Source of the DNA: JAZDJP01 sp043803805
GTDB lineage: Bacteria; Planctomycetota; JAZDJP01
DNA: 9,232 bases
Reading direction: 5' to 3'
Assembly (NCBI GenBank): GCA_043803805.1
Contig: JAZDJP010000101.1
Span: forward strand, 1 to 9,232
The number at the start of each line of letters is the position of its first letter. Position 1 is the stretch's first letter. The position numbers were made by a program, and so were the translations under genes. A model generated the notes under the pieces. The model was not told the DNA's origin, searched no databases, and saw only the letters and a program-made list of their open reading frames with translations. Below, one piece after another: positions 1-5,292 of the stretch.

Positions 1-1
1 C

Positions 2-139
2 GGCGGAAGGCACGTTCTCATCGGGCTCATCATGGTCAAGATGGGCTTTCTCACCAACGGGCAGCTCATCGAAGTTCTGCGGCACTACGAGCGTCAGCGA
101 TTCCACGATTCACTCGCGGGTCCCGTCAGTCAAAATTAA
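2..139 (+). CDS. C-terminal end of an unidentified protein (partial, runs off left edge)
   Basis: The frame is open from base 2 to a TAA at 137-139 and encodes about 45 residues, so only the C-terminus is present. It contains an amphipathic stretch, IGLIMVKMGFLTNGQLIEVL, followed by a charged helix (RHYERQR) and a polar tail. This resembles the repeated 'G-x-hL-hphG-hls-xpQL-xxhL' helix pairs of type II secretion ATPase N-domains and of similar domains appended to bacterial signalling proteins. With one repeat visible that is only a resemblance and I assign no function. The gene converges on the leftward membrane-protein gene and a shared hairpin terminator follows it at once, which supports this being a true gene end. 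Confidence 0.55.
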   Translation, partial: GGRHVLIGLIMVKMGFLTNGQLIEVLRHYERQRFHDSLAGPVSQN

Positions 140-143
140 CCGC

Positions 144-182
144 ACACGAAACCACGAAACTGAATTTCGCGGCGTGTTTTTT
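144..182 (+). terminator. Intrinsic terminator between convergent genes
   Basis: The arms ACACG (144-148) plus CCACGAAA (152-159) face TTTCGCGG (165-172) plus CGTGT (173-177), with one A-C mismatch and a small AAA bulge. A T run at 177-182 follows directly. The hairpin starts five bases after the left gene's TAA. It also lies just downstream of the leftward gene's stop at 181-183, so it could end transcription from both sides, although the U tract favours the rightward direction. Confidence 0.6.
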
Positions 183-1398
183 ATTTCGCGTTTGGGCGAT
201 CGGCGGGGCGGATCGCTTTAAAGTACGCCCGCACGAGATCCCTGTAGCCCAGGGGAACGTCCTCGCGCAGGAGCGTCTCCTCGGCCATGCCGGCGTAACG
301 CGCGTGAGCCTCGGCATAGGCCCGGGCGGCGGAGGCGGGATCTTTCTCGATCTCGACTTCGGCCACGGCGCCGGGAGTCTCCGTGGGGCGGATGGTCTGA
401 AGGAAGGGGACGCTTCGGGATTCGCGCCGCCGCGCCTCTCCGTAGATGTCATCCGTGGTGCCCCGGCCGGGGCCCGTCTTCTTTTTCTGTTTTTCGTCTC
501 CTCCCTCCGGGGCCGTGTCGCGGACGGCCGGTGCGAACTGGTTCCGCGGGGCATCCATCCCGGCCGGCGGCGGCGGATCGGGGAGTTTCGCCAGTTCGGC
601 CTCGAGCGACCGCATCGCGTCGAGCGCGGCCTGGAGATCCCGGGCGTTCGTCGCGGCTTCCGTGGGGAGATTCCCTCCCTTGGGAAGGGAGCGAATTTCC
701 TTCTCGGCGGAATCCGCCGCTTTCCCGACGGCGGCGAGAGCGGCCTCCTTGTTGCCCGCGGCCGCGAGGTTTTCCAGGAGTTTCGACCAGGATTCGCCTC
801 CGCCGGTTGCCGTCTCCTCCCGCTTTTTTTCGACGAGCCTGCGGAGCGCCGGGTCGGCCGCCGGGGCGGCGGCGGATCCCGCGGGGCGTCCCCGGTGGCG
901 GGGGAAGGTGGCGTCCGGGAGAACGGCGAGGAGGCATGTTCCCGCGGCCAGAATGGGAATCCATCCCAGCCGCGGCGGAAAGGTGATTGGCGCCACGGCG
1001 GCGGGACGGATGTCTTCCGCAAGGCGGTCCGCCTCCGCCCGGAGGGGCTCCAGGAAGGGGCCCGCGAGGGCCGGATCGGCGGCGCTCCCCAGGCGATCCG
1101 CAAGGGTCAGGCGGTCATCGGCGAGTTTCGCCGCGCGCAGCCGCGAAGGGGCGGCCCGGCGCGCCGCGGCCAGAGCGGCGGCCATGGCCGCGGCCAGAAG
1201 GATGGTCCAGGCGGTCACGACGGGCGCGATGCCCGCCGGGGGGAGGGGAGCCGCCGTCCCCGCGAGGCGGTACAGGGCGATTCCTCCGGCGAGAATCCCG
1301 GCGAGGGGAAGCAGACGGCTCTCCAGACGGTCCAGAAACAGACGGAACATCAGCCGCCGGCGAAGGGACAGAAGCTTGTTTTCGAATAATGCGTTCAT
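181..1398 (-). CDS. Three-pass inner-membrane protein, Ala/Pro/Arg-rich, DUF4175-like
   Basis: A 405-residue protein if started at the ATG whose complement is 1396-1398. The frame is open further upstream to about 1512, but translation from there lacks family-like character. Hydrophobic segments lie near residues 28-48, 54-76 and 143-163. Between segments two and three is a basic/acidic helix, RLRAAKLADDRLTLADRL, of the type that follows the TM hairpin in Planctomycete-style aerotolerance (BatA/MoxR-associated) membrane proteins. The second half is low-complexity, rich in Ala, Pro, Lys and Glu, and probably lies in the periplasm or cytoplasm as a coiled or disordered region. The C-terminus contains VPLGYRDLVRAYFKAIRP, which matches the short closing motif I associate with that family. 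No catalytic residues are visible. A TATAAT box reads leftward at 1414-1419. The leader would be short and has no Shine-Dalgarno. The family assignment is from recognition and is uncertain, but the gene itself is secure. Confidence 0.75.
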   Translation of the reverse strand: MNALFENKLLSLRRRLMFRLFLDRLESRLLPLAGILAGGIALYRLAGTAAPLPPAGIAPVVTAWTILLAAAMAAALAAARRAAPSRLRAAKLADDRLTLADRLGSAADPALAGPFLEPLRAEADRLAEDIRPAAVAPITFPPRLGWIPILAAGTCLLAVLPDATFPRHRGRPAGSAAAPAADPALRRLVEKKREETATGGGESWSKLLENLAAAGNKEAALAAVGKAADSAEKEIRSLPKGGNLPTEAATNARDLQAALDAMRSLEAELAKLPDPPPPAGMDAPRNQFAPAVRDTAPEGGDEKQKKKTGPGRGTTDDIYGEARRRESRSVPFLQTIRPTETPGAVAEVEIEKDPASAARAYAEAHARYAGMAEETLLREDVPLGYRDLVRAYFKAIRPADRPNAK

Positions 1399-1413
1399 AT
1401 TACGGACGTTCCC

Positions 1414-1419
1414 ATTATA
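1414..1419 (-). promoter_or_regulatory. -10 box for the membrane-protein gene
   Basis: A perfect TATAAT on the minus strand, 15 nt before the ATG at 1398. It predicts a leader of only about 8 nt with no Shine-Dalgarno. I see no good -35 at 16-18 bp upstream. Confidence 0.4.
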
Positions 1420-1443
1420 AGACGCCGGAGGGATGGCGGGAAT

Positions 1444-1617
1444 CACATAATTCCGGAGGATTACACCAACGTCGCCATCGCCAAACTCAAGGAAATCCAT
1501 CATCGGACGCATCCGGCGGAGAAGGAGGAGGAAAGCGGGAAGGTTGCGAAGGCGGTTGAGGGGGTGTCGCGGGAGAATTGGCGCGGGGGCATCCCACGTG
1601 GTATAATTCTGCGATGA
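1444..1617 (+). other. Start-less open frame in the divergent intergenic region, possible gene remnant
   Basis: One plus-strand frame stays open through the gap between the two divergent genes and stops at TGA 1615-1617, overlapping the PIN toxin's ATG (1614) as ATGA. Its translation is protein-like, including DYTNVAIAKLKEIHHRTHP and then a Lys/Glu-rich stretch and REN-W. There is no ATG, and the only GTG is near the end (1564). It could be the 3' remnant of a gene once coupled to the toxin, or a chance reading in GC-rich DNA. I recognise no family. Confidence 0.25.
1578..1607 (+). promoter_or_regulatory. Promoter of PIN operon 1, predicted leaderless
   Basis: A TTGGCG -35 (1578-1583) and a perfect TATAAT -10 (1602-1607) are separated by 18 bp. 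The -10 ends 6 nt before the toxin ATG at 1614, so the expected transcription start falls at or within a base or two of the start codon. The palindrome CCACGTGG (1594-1601) abuts the -10 and is a natural place for an autorepressing toxin-antitoxin complex to bind. Confidence 0.6.
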
Positions 1618-2066
1618 AGAGAATGCGCATTTATGTGGACACGTCCGTCATCGGGGGATGCCTAGACGACGAATTTATGGACGAAAGCCGCTCGTTGTTT
1701 GAGATGGCGAAGAAGGGTGATGTGACCTTGCCGATCTCGGACATTGTGATGGATGAATTGGAATTGGCTCCCGCGGCGGTTCAACTTGTGTTGGAGTCGG
1801 TTCCGGCTGAAAGTTTCGAGTGGGTGACCCAGACGGAAGAAACATGGCGATTGCGCAATGCCTATCTGGAGGCGAACGTGGTGGGGCCGGCTCAATTCAA
1901 TGATGCGCATCATGTGGCGCTGGCCACGGTATTCCGTGCCGACATGATTGTGAGCTGGAATTTCACCCACATCGTGCACTTTGACAAGATGAGGCGATTT
2001 AATGCGGTTAATTTGAGCGAGGGGTATCCGCCGCTGGAGATCCATTCGCCAAGGGAGGTGGTGTAG
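1614..2066 (+). CDS. PIN-domain toxin of a type II toxin-antitoxin pair (VapC-like)
   Basis: A 150-residue single-domain PIN protein. Family members are Mg-dependent ribonucleases that cut RNA, commonly tRNA or rRNA, when their antitoxin is depleted. Expected acidic residues are visible: D9 in IYVDTSV, E48 in MDELE and D97 in FNDAHHVALA. The fourth position falls in IVSWNFTHI (N116), as is usual in this subgroup. The C-terminus NAVNLSEGYPPLEIHSPREVV matches the GY-x-x-hEI-x-x-PREV ending of a PIN branch whose antitoxin gene lies downstream of the toxin. I chose ATG 1614. The open frame extends to 1578, but that start would lie upstream of the -10. No Shine-Dalgarno precedes 1614, which fits a leaderless mRNA. 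An in-frame ATG at 1623 is an alternative. The stop touches the antitoxin ATG. The cellular target cannot be read from sequence. Confidence 0.85.
   Translation: MKRMRIYVDTSVIGGCLDDEFMDESRSLFEMAKKGDVTLPISDIVMDELELAPAAVQLVLESVPAESFEWVTQTEETWRLRNAYLEANVVGPAQFNDAHHVALATVFRADMIVSWNFTHIVHFDKMRRFNAVNLSEGYPPLEIHSPREVV
2053..2058 (+). promoter_or_regulatory. Strong ribosome binding site of antitoxin 1 inside the toxin gene
   Basis: GGGAGG lies 8 nt before the antitoxin ATG, within the codons for the toxin's last residues, REV. The same arrangement occurs in the second PIN operon. The toxin start itself has no such site, which suggests higher or coupled antitoxin translation. Confidence 0.6.
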
Positions 2067-2261
2067 ATGAAAGCGCTGAAATCATTCGATTGCGTCAAGA
2101 TGAAAAATGACGTTCAGGCTCGGTTACTGAAAGCACGCGAGGGCAAGAGCGATCAGGAGGTGCGGGATATCTTGGAGCGGAAACTCCAGTCGTCGAACAG
2201 CCCCGTCGGTCGTGTTTGGAAAAAACTGCAGTCGGGGACGGTTTCATCTCGGGGGCGTTGA
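2067..2261 (+). CDS. Cognate antitoxin of PIN toxin 1
   Basis: A 64-residue protein beginning directly after the toxin stop codon with a strong GGGAGG site. The N-terminus, KSFDCVKMKNDVQARLL, fits a pattern I associate with small proteins beside this PIN branch: a short beta-like K-x-F/V-D-C-V-x-M segment, then charged helices. The middle (GKSDQEVRDILERKL) is a charged helix and the C-terminus is basic and Ser-rich. By analogy it should bind and inhibit the PIN nuclease. DNA binding and autoregulation are possible but no classical HTH is visible. Its role rests on position and on the parallel with the second pair, not on a recognised domain. Confidence 0.7.
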   Translation: MKALKSFDCVKMKNDVQARLLKAREGKSDQEVRDILERKLQSSNSPVGRVWKKLQSGTVSSRGR

Positions 2262-2286
2262 CGTGACGAAAGGCGCATGCTTCACT

Positions 2287-2317
2287 GTATTCTTGAGGTA
2301 TTCTGGGGTATTCTGGG
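2287..2317 (+). repeat. Short tandem repeat, three copies of GTATTCTGGG-like units
   Basis: GTATTCTTGAG (2287-2297) is followed by two exact GTATTCTGGG units (2298-2307 and 2308-2317). The last copy runs into the left arm of the inverted-repeat element. It looks like end duplication or slippage at an insertion border rather than a regulatory array. Confidence 0.6.
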
Positions 2318-2420
2318 GACAGTGCATATGCATTTTAATGCTTGCAATCGGATGATGCAATGTGTGGGATGTTCTTTCGGTGGAGAGATGGCGTGTTAAT
2401 ATGTATGCTGTCCCCGGAAT
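2310..2420. mobile_element. Small inverted-repeat element, probably a decayed RAYT-type (IS200-like) insertion
   Basis: ATTCTGGGGACAG (2310-2322) and CTGTCCCCGGAAT (2408-2420) are inverted copies matching at 12 of 13 positions. The similarity continues inward (GCATAT against ATGTATG). ATTCTGGGGACAG / CTGTCCCCGGAAT ends are familiar to me from sequence flanking REP-associated tyrosine transposase genes. No transposase fits into the 111 bp, so this would be a non-autonomous or internally deleted copy. RHS coding sequence begins right after the right arm, so the element marks where the rhs gene was broken. The family link is from memory and not searched. Confidence 0.45.
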
Positions 2421-3106
2421 GCCGCCCGGGCGAGCCCCCTTATGCCTACGCTGGAGGAGACCCGATCAACCGGATTGACCCGTTGGGTTTAATGGACGAA
2501 GGGAGAGCGTATTGGCTGGCGAGATATAAACTATATCAATCCGCAGGGGTAAGTTCAGGAGAACTGAAAACGATTTCGCAAAAGCTTCTTAACACACCCT
2601 TGGGGCATAGCGATTTGCCTGGTTACGGAGAGTTTGACTGGTATGCAGAAGACGTGGAGTTCAAACCCGTGCACTGGGGAGATGCGGCCGGGGCCATTGG
2701 AATTATTACTGCCCCCATCGCCATTCTCGAAATGACTCGGCATACCCAGAGGCACTTTCGAACAATAGGGGAAGTGGAGGGAGATCTCGAAGGCATCGTG
2801 TCCGATTGCGACAAACACCAGTTTGAACATGTTATGCATCAGGGGCAGGACTTCTTCTTTCATCGTGCCAAGGGTTACAAGGGAAGACGAGGGCACGCTT
2901 GGGCAACGGTGGGCGGAGTTCTTTTTGGAAAGTTTCGGTTTTGGGACACGCCACCACCAGATAATGGAAATTTAAATTGCTACGAATTTTATCTTGCTAC
3001 AAGATGGACAGATCGTTGGCTTAAACGATGGAATGCGTGTTGCGAGAAGATACAAAGCCAGGCCACGAACTTCAAGCCGCTCTGGTTAAAAAGAGACCGG
3101 CCATGA
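2342..3106 (+). CDS. Orphan Rhs C-terminal fragment with polymorphic toxin tip
   Basis: The frame opens at a TTG at 2342 (ATG at 2360) inside the inverted-repeat element. Real homology begins near 2430 with YAYAGGDPINRIDPLGL (residues 34-50), the hallmark motif closing the RHS core before the variable toxin. The large RHS barrel that would carry and release the toxin is absent, so this is a 5'-truncated, orphaned tip. The tip, about 200 residues, has a Gly/Ala/Ile-rich stretch (116-130) and then HQFEHVMHQGQDFFFH (159-174), GH at 184-185 and DTPPPD at 202-207. This H-x6-QDxxxH...GH...D layout resembles Rhs tips and phospholipase C/S1-type folds that bind zinc with His and Asp, so a metal-dependent membrane or phosphodiester hydrolase is possible. 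That activity is inference. Base composition is visibly more AT-rich than in the flanks. The frame overlaps the next gene as ATGA, as expected for a toxin-immunity pair. Whether it is still translated is unknown. Confidence 0.65.
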   Translation: MQSDDAMCGMFFRWRDGVLICMLSPECRPGEPPYAYAGGDPINRIDPLGLMDEGRAYWLARYKLYQSAGVSSGELKTISQKLLNTPLGHSDLPGYGEFDWYAEDVEFKPVHWGDAAGAIGIITAPIAILEMTRHTQRHFRTIGEVEGDLEGIVSDCDKHQFEHVMHQGQDFFFHRAKGYKGRRGHAWATVGGVLFGKFRFWDTPPPDNGNLNCYEFYLATRWTDRWLKRWNACCEKIQSQATNFKPLWLKRDRP

Positions 3107-3498
3107 TTTCAAAACGCGCTATAGGTTATTGGATATTAGGCATCTCCATACCAGGTCCGATGATCCTTGCCTTCTTGGTGTTACTGCCCCTCTCCATGGG
3201 AGAAGGTGATATCCCTATCACTTATCCTCCCGTAATAATATTCCCTTGGGCCGCAACCTATGGTTTGTTTGTAGGTGATCTATTCGCATATACTCCAGGA
3301 TGGGGACATGCTTTAGAATCAATTTTAGTTGCTTTGGTGTGGCTACAAGGTCTTGTTTACGGGTTAATATTGAGGGAATCATACCTCGTAGGCCAAGTTA
3401 AAAAGGTTGTTTCATTGCTTGCCATACTACATTGTTCCATGGCCGTGATAGCTTTGGTGTTGCATTGGGGGTTTGGGTTGGAATGGGTCAAAGGGTAA
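3103..3498 (+). CDS. Four-helix membrane protein, probable immunity protein for the Rhs tip
   Basis: A 131-residue protein starting at ATG 3103, which overlaps the toxin-tip stop TGA (3104-3106). A weak AAGAGA site lies about 6 nt upstream. The frame is open further upstream to 3028, but that start would lie deep in the toxin gene. Four hydrophobic segments are clear: IGYWILGISIPGPMILAFLV, the PPVIIFPWAATYGLFVG region, SILVALVWLQGLVYGLIL and VSLLAILHCSMAVIALVLHW. There are no catalytic motifs. Immunity proteins normally lie directly downstream of the rhs tip, and membrane-embedded ones usually accompany toxins that act on or across the inner membrane. I do not recognise the family and the role is inferred from position. 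Like the toxin tip, it is AT-richer than its surroundings, consistent with transfer as a unit. Confidence 0.65.
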   Translation: MISKRAIGYWILGISIPGPMILAFLVLLPLSMGEGDIPITYPPVIIFPWAATYGLFVGDLFAYTPGWGHALESILVALVWLQGLVYGLILRESYLVGQVKKVVSLLAILHCSMAVIALVLHWGFGLEWVKG

Positions 3499-3628
3499 CA
3501 GTAGTGATGGCTCGGCGACCTGTGATGCATAATGCCAGAGAGAAGTTGGATGATTTTTTTTGAAATGCCGTGACTGATTTACCTTATTGGTTAATCAATC
3601 AAATGCCTCCTTTCCGAAAAATAGACAA

Positions 3629-5025
3629 GGTCCCTGCCCGTTCCCGATGTATGGGCGGATTGTCCCTGTCCGAATCGGATACGCTGGAACCCGGATCCTA
3701 TTCATGCCGCGATTGTTCCCTCCTGTTGGATGGTGATGTCAAACACCGGCAGCCGCGGATCCCCGCGGAAGCGATGCCGGATAATGGCAATCGCCGGTTT
3801 CACGAGATCTCGTTCCCGGATTGGCGTGGGATCGGAAAGAAGAACGCCGTTCCAGACTTCCTCCGGCGTCCTCCCGCCATGGAGCCACAGGCCCCGTTTC
3901 GTGTTGTACCAGTCCCGATAGACGTCAAGCCGATTCTGAATACCCTTCATGGTTCGCGGGAAAAGGAGCAGACGCGACCATATCCGGAACGATCGGAAGA
4001 ACCGCTCGATTTTGCCGTTCATGAAATAACCGAATCGAATTCGACCCCGCACGGGCCGGATGTCGAGTTTTCGCTTCACGGTTTTCCGGAACCTCCCGCA
4101 GAATTGCGTGCCGTGGTCGGTGACGAGGAATTTCGGTTTTCCGAAGGCGATGATGGCTTTCTTCAGGAGTCGAAGCATCTGGTTGGAGGTGGGTGCGTCA
4201 CGATAGACGGAAAGTGAGAGAATCTTTCGGGAAAATCCGTCCATGATGGTGGCGATGTAGAATCGGATGAAGATAAGTTCCAGGGTGCAAAGGTCGAAAT
4301 GCCACGTTTTGTTGATGGACGTTGGTTTCAAGATGGGATTGGGTTTTCTATCGGGCGGAAGTGTAGAGGGAATTGGTTCTGGAGGACGTCTGGGCTTCTT
4401 CTCTTTCAGGATATTCCGGACGGACGAACGCGAAATGGCGATGCCTTCCCGGACAAGCGCGATGGCGACGGATCGCGTGCCGAACTCGGGTTCGGGGCAA
4501 ATGGAGCGGATTTCGTGCACCAGCCATCGGACGCCGTCGGCAATGCGGTTCCACGGCATATTGCCGAAAAACGTGCCGACGTTTTCCTTCCGGTCGAAGT
4601 TGCGCGCCCATGCCCAGACGGTATTTTTGTGGACGACGAAGTAGTCGGCGGTTTCCTGCAACGTCCAGCCTCGAAGTCGTCGGATTTCCAGGATTTCACG
4701 GCGGTCGTCGCCGGAATAGGGCGTGCGTTTGTATTCCGGTGTCGCGGCGCGAGTCCGACGGAAGATGGCAATTACACGATCTTGAACGGGTTTGTCCTTC
4801 CGGACGGTGTCGGATTCCGCGAGTCGCCGGCGGCATTCGGACGGATGGGACACCGAGCGTTCCCGCGACAATTCGGAGGCGTAGGAATAGAGCATGGCGA
4901 TGGTATCCACAGCGCGGCGAAATGGCAATGTCCAGATGTTTGGCATGGGATCTCCTCGGAATTGGAGGAAATGATGGAATTGTTGTGGATGAGGGCTTCC
5001 CGAAATGATGCTACGGTGTGGGACC
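3629..5025. mobile_element. Insertion sequence 1 (single DDE transposase), tentative ends
   Basis: The element is defined by the leftward transposase at 3702-4946. Candidate terminal inverted repeats read GGTCCC-N3-CCGT at the left (from 3629, GGTCCCTGCCCGT) and, as complement, at the right (ending 5025, GGTCCCACACCGT). About 16 of the first 30 positions match, which is modest. I see no target-site duplication, so the ends may be off by several bases. The right end forms the last codons and stop of a small leftward reading frame, as expected if the IS cut that gene. Confidence 0.4.
3702..4946 (-). CDS. IS transposase, HTH plus integrase-core (rve) DDE domain
   Basis: A 414-residue protein starting at the ATG complementary to 4944-4946, with a good AGGAGAT ribosome site 4-5 nt upstream. 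The frame is open to 5114, but a start there would ignore this site. Residues about 83-113 (EILEIRRLRGWTLQETADYF...NTVWAW) form a helix-turn-helix for end binding. The catalytic core follows: D218 (WHFDLCTLEL), D277 (VTDHGTQF) and E314 (NGKIERFF). D-to-E spacing is 36 residues, close to the D-34/35-E of IS3/IS481-like enzymes. The reaction would be strand transfer of the element's ends. The C-terminus has a YNTKRGLWLHGGRTPEEVW segment like the 'YN..RpH..l.g.tP...' ending of such transposases. Length and motifs look intact, so it may be active. The exact IS family is not assigned. Confidence 0.85.
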   Translation of the reverse strand: MPNIWTLPFRRAVDTIAMLYSYASELSRERSVSHPSECRRRLAESDTVRKDKPVQDRVIAIFRRTRAATPEYKRTPYSGDDRREILEIRRLRGWTLQETADYFVVHKNTVWAWARNFDRKENVGTFFGNMPWNRIADGVRWLVHEIRSICPEPEFGTRSVAIALVREGIAISRSSVRNILKEKKPRRPPEPIPSTLPPDRKPNPILKPTSINKTWHFDLCTLELIFIRFYIATIMDGFSRKILSLSVYRDAPTSNQMLRLLKKAIIAFGKPKFLVTDHGTQFCGRFRKTVKRKLDIRPVRGRIRFGYFMNGKIERFFRSFRIWSRLLLFPRTMKGIQNRLDVYRDWYNTKRGLWLHGGRTPEEVWNGVLLSDPTPIRERDLVKPAIAIIRHRFRGDPRLPVFDITIQQEGTIAA

Positions 5026-5202
5026 AGCGCGATATTCGTTCGAATCCAGGCAGGCATCATAGACGGGACGCTCGATGCAAATCCATTCCATCTTGTTGAT
5101 GCCGAGTTTGACAACGGGTTTTACAAGCACGAGGATTCCCGCATAAAACAATACCCCGCCGGAGGCCTTGTGGCTGATCCAGCGGGGAGCAAGTGAGCGC
5201 AT
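5011..5202 (-). CDS. Small membrane-protein reading frame, possibly truncated by IS 1
   Basis: The frame encodes 63 residues from ATG (complement of 5200-5202), or 77 from an upstream TTG at 5244. No convincing ribosome site precedes either start. It has one hydrophobic segment, GGVLFYAGILVLVKPVVKLGI, and then a plausible polar stretch, NKMEWICIERPVYDACLDS. The last five or so codons (AGPTP-stop) lie in the candidate right terminus of IS 1, so the stop may be supplied by the insertion and the original gene may have been longer. I recognise no family. It could also be a chance frame; the balanced composition and single clear TM segment favour a real but broken gene. Confidence 0.35.
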   Translation of the reverse strand: MRSLAPRWISHKASGGVLFYAGILVLVKPVVKLGINKMEWICIERPVYDACLDSNEYRAGPTP

Positions 5203-5292
5203 TATGAGGTGTTGCTTGGGGATGACAAGAATAATCGGATTCAATGCGGACGAACGCCGGCGTCCGGGGGGATTTGTCCCCGTTGCGGCAGC

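Noticed and set aside
304..1559. Several long plus-strand frames over the membrane-protein gene
   Set aside because: They are Arg/Gly/Pro/Ser-rich mirror readings of the leftward gene, with no domains and no consistent start sites.
2287..2317. Tandem GTATTCTGGG units considered as a CRISPR or iteron array
   Set aside because: Only three 10-11 bp units without spacers, adjoining a transposon-like inverted repeat; too short and irregular for either.
3499..3628. Terminator after the immunity gene at the T8 run near 3553
   Set aside because: No stable stem precedes the T run; the DNA to the IS 1 end is AT-rich without a gene or clear signal.
4299..5099. A 266-residue plus-strand frame antisense to the IS 1 transposase
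   Set aside because: The transposase on the other strand has catalytic residues and a strong ribosome site; this frame has neither.
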